A stretch of 42,923 nucleotides of DNA from an uncultured Erysipelotrichaceae bacterium. GTDB taxonomy: Bacteria > Bacillota_I > Bacilli_A > RFN20 > CAG-826. The position numbers and the translations under genes were made by a program. Numbering within the stretch: position 1 is the first letter of the stretch; every line of letters begins with the position of its first letter. Positions 8,100 to 14,778 of the stretch are shown here, in pieces. The stretch lies in NCBI GenBank assembly GCA_900317165.1, contig ONFU01000012.1, forward strand, positions 1 to 42,923. Direction: 5' to 3'. Below the pieces are notes generated by a model. The model did no database searches, had not been told where the DNA came from, and worked only from the letters and a program-made list of their open reading frames with translations.

Positions 8100-8894
8100 T
8101 TATTTGCTTAAAGGCCCATAGCCTTCGCTGGTCTTAAGCCAGTTATAGAGGGCGTTGACCTCGGGCTTATCGGTGAGCCTAGCGATATAACGGGTCTTGC
8201 CGTTCATCGGGATATCGCCTTGCTTCTCCTCAATCGCGATATTGGAACCCGAAGAGGAATCGACGTTATTGCCGACGCCAAGAAGGATATCGACGTCCCC
8301 GTCTTTATTGACTCCAGCGCCTAGCGCGGCGACGTTGCCGTTATTGGAATAGGCGCGGATATCGATGTCTTTGCTGTGTTTGACTGCGTCTTCTTCGCTT
8401 TGTCCTTGGTCTAGACACCAATTCTTCACGAACTCTTCCGCATGGGGGGCCCAGCGATCGACATCGCTTTGATCGAGCCCGGAGGTGCTCGTCTTGTCAT
8501 ACCATCCGACCACGATATAGGCGTGAGGGATCTCTTCCGGGGTTAGATAGACCCCGTTGACGGTGAGTTTGTTATTGATGACATAGGGCCTAACGTTATC
8601 AAGGCGGATGAGCCCTCCTTCCTTATAGGCGCGGGGATCCTTGTCCGCGTTTTCCTTATCTAAGGAGTCGACGTCCCCCGCATACCAACGGAAGAACTTA
8701 AAGCCCGCCTTTTCGGGGGCATTAGGCAAGAGGAGGTTATTGAACTGCGAAATCTTCCCTTGGCTGACCACGTTTCCATCCGCGACCACTTCGACATCGA
8801 CGAAGGTCTCCATGGAGGAGACGAAGGCGCAGGAAGAAAGGGTCAACCCCGTAACGGCAAGAAGGAAGAAAGAGGAAATCTTGGAGGCTTTCAT
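8100..8894 (-). CDS. Lipoprotein with InlB B-repeat-like and shared VGW-DGDV domain
   Basis: From the ATG at 8894 (AAAGGA six bases upstream) the product has 264 residues; the longer frame start at 8930 lacks this site. It begins with a lipoprotein signal peptide ending LSSC (Cys22). Residues about 30-120 resemble a Listeria-Bacteroides (InlB B) repeat, with the NAPEKAGFKFFRWY signature. The C-terminal half (about 124-260) has motifs VGWYDKTSTSGL, VAALGAGVNKDGDVDI, LLGVGNN and NGKTRYIARLTD. The same motifs occur in the lipoprotein at 12478-13713. I do not recognise this domain. It should be tethered to the outer face of the membrane, and its operon position suggests it serves the hydrolase that follows. 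Confidence 0.8.
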   Translation of the reverse strand: MKASKISSFFLLAVTGLTLSSCAFVSSMETFVDVEVVADGNVVSQGKISQFNNLLLPNAPEKAGFKFFRWYAGDVDSLDKENADKDPRAYKEGGLIRLDNVRPYVINNKLTVNGVYLTPEEIPHAYIVVGWYDKTSTSGLDQSDVDRWAPHAEEFVKNWCLDQGQSEEDAVKHSKDIDIRAYSNNGNVAALGAGVNKDGDVDILLGVGNNVDSSSGSNIAIEEKQGDIPMNGKTRYIARLTDKPEVNALYNWLKTSEGYGPLSK

Positions 8895-8938
8895 GGATTC
8901 CTTTCCCAAGAAACCAGAGGTTCCTTGCATATTTTTGA

Positions 8939-8952
8939 TGTAAGCGGTTACA
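8939..8952. promoter_or_regulatory. cre-like catabolite-responsive palindrome
   Basis: TGTAAGCGGTTACA fits the CcpA/LacI-type cre pattern TGWAANCGNTNWCA and lies within a perfect 7-bp dyad GATGTAA-GCGG-TTACATC (8937-8954). It is about 45 bases upstream of the lipoprotein start, overlapping the likely promoter, and in the divergent spacer with the LysR gene. Confidence 0.6.
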
Positions 8953-9046
8953 TCTTTTCTAAGGATAGTTTACAACCCTCCATTCATATCAGGAAATAAA
9001 AGTAATCAATATTTACCATATCAAATCCGTATGATACCATTAAGCC

Positions 9047-9943
9047 ATGAATTATGATTATTACCGCGTCTTCCTTTCCGTTGGGAAGCATCATTCGTTT
9101 ACCCGCGCGGCCGAGGAGCTCTATACCTCCCAACCCGCGGTGACCCGCACGATCAAAAACCTCGAGACCGAACTCGGGGTCAAGTTATTCGTTAGAAGCA
9201 AAAAGGGCGTTGAATTCACCCTTGAAGGCGAGAGGCTTTATGAAGGGGCAAGCGCCGCGTTTGCTTTGCTAAATAAAACCGAGGAGGAGCTTTCCGCTTC
9301 CTTATCGTTACAGGCGGGGTCCGTGGCTTTAGGGGCCACCATCACCGCGCTTGATGAATTCCTCTTCGATTTCCTTGAATCGTTTAGGAAGGATTATCCC
9401 GGCATCAAAATCAGGATCAGCACCCATTCAAGCGACCAAACGATCGCCAAACTCCGTCAAGGGAAGATCGATATCGCCTTCGTCACCACTCCTTATAGAT
9501 ATAGCGAGGATCTAATCGCCTTTACCATTAGTAGTTTTGAGAATATCGTCATTGCAGGACATGGCTATCCTGAACTAAGAAAAGGGAAACACGATATCGC
9601 CTCCTTATCGAAATACCCTCTTGTCTATCTATCCTCCGCGATGCAATTAAGGGAATATTGCGACGATATATTCAGAGCGCATGGGGTATCCGTCACCCCT
9701 TCAATCGAGCTTGATAGCGCATCGACGATCGCCCCGATGGTCGCGAAGAATTTCGGGATCGGCATCGTCCCTAAGTCCCTTGTTCGCGATGCTTTGGAAA
9801 AAGGCGAGGTCTTCGAGGTCCAAACCATAGAACCCCTCCCTTCAAGGGAGGTCGTGATGCTTAAAAGCGCCTCCTATCCGGAGACCGCCCCCGCGAAAGC
9901 CTTCTTCCTCTCCGCGAAAGAGCATTCCAAAAGCCATCGATAA
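9047..9943 (+). CDS. LysR-family transcriptional regulator
   Basis: A 298-residue protein of the usual LysR length. Residues 1-60 form the winged helix-turn-helix: YYRVFLSVGKHHSFTRAAEE, then LYTSQPAVTRTIKNLE, then ELGVKLFVRSKKGVEFTLEG. Residues about 90-290 form the periplasmic-binding-like effector domain (GSVALGATIT, ALDEFLFDFL, IRISTHSSDQTIAKLRQGKIDIAFV). It is divergently transcribed from the lipoprotein-hydrolase-malic enzyme genes with a 152-base spacer, the common layout for a LysR protein and its target. The effector is unknown; given the malic enzyme, a C4 acid is a guess only. Confidence 0.9.
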   Translation: MNYDYYRVFLSVGKHHSFTRAAEELYTSQPAVTRTIKNLETELGVKLFVRSKKGVEFTLEGERLYEGASAAFALLNKTEEELSASLSLQAGSVALGATITALDEFLFDFLESFRKDYPGIKIRISTHSSDQTIAKLRQGKIDIAFVTTPYRYSEDLIAFTISSFENIVIAGHGYPELRKGKHDIASLSKYPLVYLSSAMQLREYCDDIFRAHGVSVTPSIELDSASTIAPMVAKNFGIGIVPKSLVRDALEKGEVFEVQTIEPLPSREVVMLKSASYPETAPAKAFFLSAKEHSKSHR

Positions 9944-9955
9944 AGATTGCTTTGT

Positions 9956-9996
9956 CCCAGATTTGCATACAACCCCTGATACAAATCGGGTTTTCT
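9956..9996 (+). terminator. Terminator of the LysR gene
   Basis: CCC-A-GATTTG (9956-9965) pairs with CAAATC-GGG (9982-9990) and is followed by TTTTCTATTTT. It starts 13 bases after the LysR stop. Confidence 0.65.
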
Positions 9997-10080
9997 ATTT
10001 TAGTTACTTTTTATTGGGATTTGGCTCTTCTCTTCATTGATTTAACATGATAGATTTTTGTCAAAAATAAATAGGAAATA

Positions 10081-10146
10081 ATGGCGGAAACGATGGCAAA
10101 AATCATGGCAAAAATCATGGCAAAAATCTTTTTAACAATGACTTAA
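10081..10146 (+). CDS. Possible small amphipathic peptide with tetrapeptide repeat
   Basis: A 21-codon frame starts at ATG 10081 with AGGA five bases upstream and ends with TAA at 10144-10146. Three perfect 12-bp tandem units encode M-A-K-I three times, preceded by MAET and followed by FLTMT. If helical, the lysines at positions 7, 11 and 15 would line one face and Met/Ile/Ala the other, like short membrane-active peptides. It stands alone in AT-rich DNA just before the sigma factor gene. The length is too small to exclude chance, and the repeat alone could account for the pattern. Confidence 0.25.
   Translation: MAETMAKIMAKIMAKIFLTMT
10093..10128 (+). repeat. Three tandem copies of ATGGCAAAAATC
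   Basis: Perfect 12-bp units at 10093-10104, 10105-10116 and 10117-10128, about 165 bases upstream of the sigma factor start. Confidence 0.9.
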
Positions 10147-10291
10147 CCGAGAATGACAAAAGGTACTGCTGGGTCTTTGGTTGAAAAATGATATATCCAA
10201 AGAGTTGGAACAAACAAAAAAGGATATTGGAAAGTTATAAAATAACAAAAAACGACAAAAACGCCTTGTTGAATTGTTTTATTTAATAGAG

Positions 10292-10810
10292 ATGGAAAGA
10301 ATTGGTTATTCACTCTTGAAAAAACTATGCTCAACTTCCGTAGAGGAGATGAACAAAGCTTTTAATCATGTTTTTGAGAAATATCGTTATCTTGTCTATT
10401 ATGTTTCCTTCGACATATTAAAAAGCGAAGACGAAGCAAAAGACATCGTTAATGAGACATTCCTCAAGATGTATGAGAGAAGAAGAGATTTCATGAGCGA
10501 AAGCAAGCTTAAGTATTTTTTGCTCGTCACCGCAAAAAATCTATCGATCAACCGTTATAACCAAGCCAAAGACCATCTCGCTTATTCCGACGATATCGAA
10601 GGGAAAGATGATGAAGAAAGCGTTTCAATCTATCTAGAGAAATTCAAAGACGTCTTGGATGAAGAGGAATACAAATTCTTAGTATTTCATCTCATTTATG
10701 AATTCTCTTTTAGAGAAATCGCAAAGTCTTATGGTTATACTACCGCAAAAGTTTCCTCAAAGTATCAACGTGGAATTAAGAAGCTTCGTGATTATTATGG
10801 AGGCGAATAG
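10292..10810 (+). CDS. Sigma-70 family (ECF-type) RNA polymerase sigma factor
   Basis: About 172 residues from the ATG at 10292; a TTG at 10274 and an ATG at 10350 are alternatives. Region 2 is visible as VFEKYRYLVYYVSFDILKS, then EDEAKDIVNETFLKMYE, then KYFLLVTAKNLSINRYN. Region 4 follows with YEFSFREIAKSYGYTTAKVS and KYQRGIKKLRDYY, a helix-turn-helix that would read the -35 box. There is no region 1 or 3, as expected for a group 4 (ECF) factor. Its stop is two bases before the start of the serpin gene, and the GGAGG for that gene lies within this gene's last codons, so the two are translationally coupled. The gene and its partner are visibly more AT-rich than the surrounding genes. Confidence 0.85.
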   Translation: MERIGYSLLKKLCSTSVEEMNKAFNHVFEKYRYLVYYVSFDILKSEDEAKDIVNETFLKMYERRRDFMSESKLKYFLLVTAKNLSINRYNQAKDHLAYSDDIEGKDDEESVSIYLEKFKDVLDEEEYKFLVFHLIYEFSFREIAKSYGYTTAKVSSKYQRGIKKLRDYYGGE

Positions 10811-10812
10811 CG

Positions 10813-12300
10813 ATGGATGATTTTAAAGAGCAATTTAAAAAGGATTTTGAAGAGTCTAGTAATACGAATCTCTCTTTTGATACGACTCAGTTAGAACCGA
10901 ACAGTAGAAAATCTAAACATAAAATCAAACCATATAAACTCGGTTTAATCGTTACTGCCGCAGTGATCTTGGGTATCATCGCCGTTCCAGCTTCCTTGAT
11001 TCTATTCTCTTCTTTAAAAATCGAAGAAAGCGTTAAAACATCTAATCGACGTTATTCTTTGAATGAGATTAGAATTGCCGAATCGAATACATTCAAGAAA
11101 TTAAATACCGTTTCTTACCCTGATGGCGGTGCTCCATCTCCAATCAAAACAACGGAAGAGGAAAGCAAGGCCTACAACAATTTTTCAAATCTCACATATC
11201 ATGCTCTGGTAGATACTTCTAAAAAAGATAATATGTCTTATTCTGTCGTAGGCTTATACTCGATGATCAATGAGATGACTAATGCGACCAGTAGAGAAGA
11301 ATTGAAAGAGAAATTCAACACCCTTTTAGGACTCAATGAGGGTAGTAGGGTTACCTTCTATGACAAAGTCATGAAAGCCAATTCCTTTGCTAGTGATGAA
11401 TCAACGATTCAACTTAAGAATTCCGCCTTCTTCAATAATGAATTCAACTATAACCAAGAATTTGTAAATAGTTTAACCAAACTATATTGTGAAGCTTATC
11501 AGATTAACTTTGAATCCGAAGCAAGTAAGATGGTGGAATGGGTAAATCAAGCCGTCAATTCCAATGGATTTATCGATGATAAATTCTTGGAGATTAACGA
11601 TGAAACCCAATTATATTTGTTCTCGACTCTTTATTTCAAAAATGCGTGGGCGAGCAAATATCTATCTGAAAACAACATCAAAGACGATTTCTATCTCACT
11701 AGCGATAAAACGGTTAAAGCTACATATATGAACCATTCGTATTATAGCCAATGTTACTATGATTATGGCTCATATATTTCAGTGAAAGACTATTATTTTT
11801 CGAGTAGAGCCTCGGTCACATATTTAGTTCCTAAAAAAGTCGAAGATAATATCTTTGATCTCACCAAGGATGTAAATATCTTTGAAGAAAAAGACGAGAA
11901 CATCGTCAAGAACGAAGGATATGGTTATATCATGGTAAATTTATCGACTCCGAAATTTACGACGAAATCAGATGTCGATTTTCAAAAATGTTTAGATAAT
12001 TTAGGCTTCGGAGATATCTATAATCCAACCATTGATTCCTTCAAAAACGCTTTCGATGACGAGAAACTTAATGACTATAACATCTACATCCAAAAGATTA
12101 AGCAGAAGAATGAAGTGGAGTTCAATGAAGATGGTTCAATCGTTAAAAGTGTTTCTATGGCCTCGTTTGGAGCCGGTGGTGCCGCCCCAATGAGGAATGA
12201 CACCCTTGATGTGAAACTCAATCAACCTTTCATCTATATCATTAGAGATATCAATGACACGCCAATATTTGTGGGACATGTTGATAATCCTACTAATTAG
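10813..12300 (+). CDS. Membrane-anchored serpin, candidate anti-sigma partner
   Basis: A 495-residue protein. Residues 1-40 are charged and soluble, about 44-67 form one membrane helix, and about 115-495 match the serpin fold. Serpin landmarks are YSVVGLYSMINEMTNAT, LYLFSTLYFKNAWASKY, LSTPKFTTKSDVDFQKCLDN with LGFGDIYNP, EVEFNEDG at the hinge, and the closing LNQPFIYIIRD with TPIFVGHV. The reactive loop is residues about 440-469. The P15-P9 hinge (G-S-I-V-K-S-V) lacks the small Ala-rich run typical of inhibitory serpins, and the loop, with AGGAAPM before R461, is longer than usual. Position and coupling to an ECF sigma gene suggest that the cytoplasmic N-terminus binds the sigma factor and the serpin senses outside proteases. 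I see no known anti-sigma domain, so that role is inferred. Confidence 0.85.
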   Translation: MDDFKEQFKKDFEESSNTNLSFDTTQLEPNSRKSKHKIKPYKLGLIVTAAVILGIIAVPASLILFSSLKIEESVKTSNRRYSLNEIRIAESNTFKKLNTVSYPDGGAPSPIKTTEEESKAYNNFSNLTYHALVDTSKKDNMSYSVVGLYSMINEMTNATSREELKEKFNTLLGLNEGSRVTFYDKVMKANSFASDESTIQLKNSAFFNNEFNYNQEFVNSLTKLYCEAYQINFESEASKMVEWVNQAVNSNGFIDDKFLEINDETQLYLFSTLYFKNAWASKYLSENNIKDDFYLTSDKTVKATYMNHSYYSQCYYDYGSYISVKDYYFSSRASVTYLVPKKVEDNIFDLTKDVNIFEEKDENIVKNEGYGYIMVNLSTPKFTTKSDVDFQKCLDNLGFGDIYNPTIDSFKNAFDDEKLNDYNIYIQKIKQKNEVEFNEDGSIVKSVSMASFGAGGAAPMRNDTLDVKLNQPFIYIIRDINDTPIFVGHVDNPTN

Positions 12301-12367
12301 TACTAAAACCGTTCCATTAGAAAAGGTGACAATCCAATTATTACGGGACAACTGTATTGAATAAGGT

Positions 12368-12387
12368 AAACCTTTCCAGGTTTTTAT
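12368..12387 (+). terminator. Weak terminator after the serpin gene
   Basis: AAACCT and AGGTTT form a 6-bp stem with a 4-base loop followed by TT-TATAA. It is the nearest hairpin after the serpin stop; the stronger hairpin at 12418 may be the real end. Confidence 0.35.
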
Positions 12388-12417
12388 AACTTCTATGTAG
12401 AAGCAAGATTATTCAAA

Positions 12418-12450
12418 AACGCCGGAACCATCGAGGTCCGGCGTTTCTTT
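12418..12450. terminator. Bidirectional terminator between convergent genes
   Basis: AACGCCGGA and TCCGGCGTT form a perfect 9-bp stem (12418-12426/12437-12445) followed by TCTTT on the plus strand. It separates the plus-strand serpin gene from the minus-strand lipoprotein gene that ends at 12478. Confidence 0.7.
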
Positions 12451-12477
12451 GATTATCGATAGAAGGTTTCTATTTCC

Positions 12478-13713
12478 TTATTCTGACATAGGGACTAGAA
12501 GACCCTGGCCATCATCGGAAATCATATAGTCGTAGACGAATTGAGCGAGCGCGTTATCCTTAAGGAGATAGATATAGCGGTTCTCGGCACCATTGATGGT
12601 TAATGGGCCGGTGCGGGTAACGTATTCGACTCCACCAGTGGTCTTGAGGTTGTTGCCCGCGCCGATGAAGATTTCGACGTCGCCATCGGTGTTGATCGCA
12701 CTTCCCAAAGCTCCGACCTTTTCTTCGGTATAGCCGCGTAATCTTACGTTAGCGTCAGCATAAAGCTCGGAAGAACCTAGCATGTAGGCGAGACCAGCGC
12801 CGAGATTGTCAGCGATTTCCGCGGTGAGACCGGATTTGGAATAATCCCACCAGCCGACGGTAATGGTTAAGTCTTCTTCTTCAGAGGATTCTTCGGGGGG
12901 AAGTTCGCTGGATTCTTCTGGTGGAACTTCGCTGGATTCTTCTGGTGGAACTTCGCTGGATTCTTCGGGGGGAAGTTCGCTGGATTCTTTTGGGGGAACC
13001 TCAGAGGACTCCTCTGGAGGAAGCTCGGAGGATTCTTCTGGAGGAAGCTCGGAGGACTCGACGGGGGTGGTGTCGGAGGATTCCTCTGGTGGAACTTCTG
13101 GGTCGTCTTCTTCTTCTGGAAGTCCGGCAAGCGAACGGACGAAATTGATGATAGTTGGGATCAAATCGTCGTTTTCGGTTTCGTTGCGGATCCATAGACG
13201 ACGGTCGGTGCTATCTCCGATTGGGAAATCTAGAGCGGCTCCATCGATCTTATAGGAAGTGAAGTTCTCATTAAGGTAAGTGCATCCACTGAAGGCCTTG
13301 CCGCCGAGGATGATATCGAATTTATAACCTAATTTCGTTTCGGCATCGATGACGTTGGTCTGGAAATCCGCGACCTTGGAGCCTCCGACATAATCGAAGG
13401 TGACGTTCTTCAGTCCATAGCCTCTTGGCTTAGCGTATTCCTTGATGGCATTGATGAGATTTGGTCCAAGGATCTCTTTGTCGACGTAACGTTCATAGAT
13501 GACGACATGGAGGACGGGATGGATGAGGTCATCTTCTTCCTCGGTTTCGGAACTTTCAGATTGTTCGGTTGAGGTTGGGGTGACTTCGGTGGTTTGGCTG
13601 GTTTCACTTGTTGGAGTGGACTTAGATGTCGAGCCGCCTCCATCGGTGCTCGCACCACATGACGCAAGCATTGTAGCGGCGAGAAGAGAGATGAAGAGTT
13701 TTGTTTTTTTCAT
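12478..13713 (-). CDS. Lipoprotein with two related domains joined by a PPEESSE repeat linker
   Basis: The start is the ATG at 13713, with AAGGAG seven bases upstream; 411 residues. The signal peptide ends LASC, so it is a lipoprotein. A Ser/Thr/Glu-rich stalk follows. The first domain (from HPVLHVVIYERY to about FVRSLAG) and the last domain (from LTITVGWWDYSKSGL to the end) are separated by about nine 8-residue units of the form PPEESSE(V/L). The last domain shares VGW-D--SGL, VGALGSAINTDGDVEI, IGAGNN and NRYIYLLKD with the lipoprotein at 8100. The first domain shows a weaker match (SKVADF, YKFDIILGGKAFSG), suggesting an old duplication. The fold is not one I can name. It follows the SGNH lipoprotein gene by 41 bases on the same strand. 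Confidence 0.8.
   Translation of the reverse strand: MKKTKLFISLLAATMLASCGASTDGGGSTSKSTPTSETSQTTEVTPTSTEQSESSETEEEDDLIHPVLHVVIYERYVDKEILGPNLINAIKEYAKPRGYGLKNVTFDYVGGSKVADFQTNVIDAETKLGYKFDIILGGKAFSGCTYLNENFTSYKIDGAALDFPIGDSTDRRLWIRNETENDDLIPTIINFVRSLAGLPEEEDDPEVPPEESSDTTPVESSELPPEESSELPPEESSEVPPKESSELPPEESSEVPPEESSEVPPEESSELPPEESSEEEDLTITVGWWDYSKSGLTAEIADNLGAGLAYMLGSSELYADANVRLRGYTEEKVGALGSAINTDGDVEIFIGAGNNLKTTGGVEYVTRTGPLTINGAENRYIYLLKDNALAQFVYDYMISDDGQGLLVPMSE
12886..13090 (-). repeat. 24-bp coding repeats for PPEESSE(V/L)
   Basis: About nine imperfect 24-bp units in the lipoprotein gene encode an acidic Pro/Ser linker. Near-identical units could change in number by slippage or recombination, altering linker length without breaking the frame. 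Confidence 0.8.
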
Positions 13714-13754
13714 ATTTTTTCTCCTTTTTATATATTTCTTTATATATTGACGTA

Positions 13755-14630
13755 TCAAATGAGGGAATGCGCGGTTTTATAGGCGACTTCGCGCAAGGTG
13801 ACCGCGGTAGCTTCTTCTACCGATTGCTTGGTTTTGGTTCCGTTACCTTGTTCTGCTCCGCTTCCTAAGAAGGTGGTTTTTCTTACGTCAAGGCCGAACA
13901 TGGTCGCGGCTTGGACGGAGGCGGAGAGATAGGTGCCCGTGAAGCAAGGGTGTTTGTTATCGGTATGGTAGAGATTGATTGATGGATAATTAGAATATAC
14001 GTAACTGAAGGCTTTGCCAACATCGCTTACCATCGTATTCGTGGCGGTCGCGACATCGTGGTAGGCTTTTCTTAACAGCAATTCCGATTCAGGGATGCTT
14101 AGGTTACGACTGTTGGCGAAGCTTTCATATGACCAAGTCGCATATAGATAGACCTTTGGTTTATCTTGGGTAGCCTCGATCTTGGTGAGGATTTGCTTAA
14201 CCCCAGATAGGAAATTGCCATAATTTGTGACGGGGGTCGTCGAATGCTCTTGCAAGACGATATGGGTGTATTTTTTCTTCAAGGCCTCATCAAGGCGTTT
14301 GCCAACAGGATCAGAAGAGGAAGCCGTATCGATAAGATGCTGCGCACCTTCCGTGACCGCGGAGCAAGAGATATCAAGTCCTAAATCCCTCCCAATCGAT
14401 TGGACCACTTGGTCGCAATCATTGAAATAGGTGAAGGAATTACCAACGAAAAGCACCTCTTTATGGACTGGTTCTTCTTCGCTAGAAACGCTCGATGGAG
14501 TCGGCTCTTTTGAAGAAGAGGGCTCATTTGTTGGCTTATTGAAATCTAGCGGCTCGGCGATCGCACATGAAGAAAAGGCGAAAGCGGAGAGCAAAAGGGG
14601 GAGACCACGTAAAACAAGCGCGTTTTTCAT
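13755..14630 (-). CDS. SGNH-hydrolase-type lipoprotein
   Basis: The ATG at 14630 is preferred over the in-frame GTG at 14636; 291 residues. The signal peptide ends FSSC, so it is a lipoprotein, with a short Ser/Pro/Glu-rich stalk. The catalytic domain has the SGNH nucleophile block VLFVGNSFTYFND, the block LQEHSTTPV and the Asp-His pair as DNKHPCFTGTYLSASV. Such enzymes deacylate lipids, glycans or peptidoglycan; here the substrate is unknown. There is no Shine-Dalgarno site: the ATG comes about 20 bases after a TATAGA box, so the message may be nearly leaderless. A cre-like site overlaps that space. It probably heads an operon with the lipoprotein at 12478-13713. Confidence 0.85.
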   Translation of the reverse strand: MKNALVLRGLPLLLSAFAFSSCAIAEPLDFNKPTNEPSSSKEPTPSSVSSEEEPVHKEVLFVGNSFTYFNDCDQVVQSIGRDLGLDISCSAVTEGAQHLIDTASSSDPVGKRLDEALKKKYTHIVLQEHSTTPVTNYGNFLSGVKQILTKIEATQDKPKVYLYATWSYESFANSRNLSIPESELLLRKAYHDVATATNTMVSDVGKAFSYVYSNYPSINLYHTDNKHPCFTGTYLSASVQAATMFGLDVRKTTFLGSGAEQGNGTKTKQSVEEATAVTLREVAYKTAHSLI

Positions 14631-14638
14631 GGTCACAT

Positions 14639-14652
14639 TGTAACCGCTTTCA
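14639..14652. promoter_or_regulatory. cre-like site at the SGNH lipoprotein promoter
   Basis: On the minus strand TGAAAGCGGTTACA matches TGWAANCGNTNWCA and shares GCGGTTACA with the site at 8939. It ends 8 bases before the start codon, directly after a TATAGA box, a position that would repress. Confidence 0.6.
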
Positions 14653-14742
14653 TCTATATCGAAAAATATAAGTTGAATATCTTAAATATAACTTTATGTT
14701 ATGGATAAACGATTTGGGGTTTATCTGATGAAATGGTCATCG

Positions 14743-14770
14743 CAAAAAAGCCCCTCCAGTTCGAAGGGGC
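14743..14770 (-). terminator. Terminator of the second DUF4143 ATPase gene
   Basis: On the minus strand GCCCCT and AGGGGC form a stem with a 9-base loop and are followed by TTTTTT. It lies 9 bases after the stop of the gene ending at 14779. Confidence 0.8.
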
Positions 14771-14778
14771 AATGCCAA

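Noticed and set aside
10143..10334. Minus-strand hydrophobic 63-residue frame
   Set aside because: It overlaps the start of the sigma gene, lies in AT-rich DNA and has no Shine-Dalgarno site; chance is more likely.
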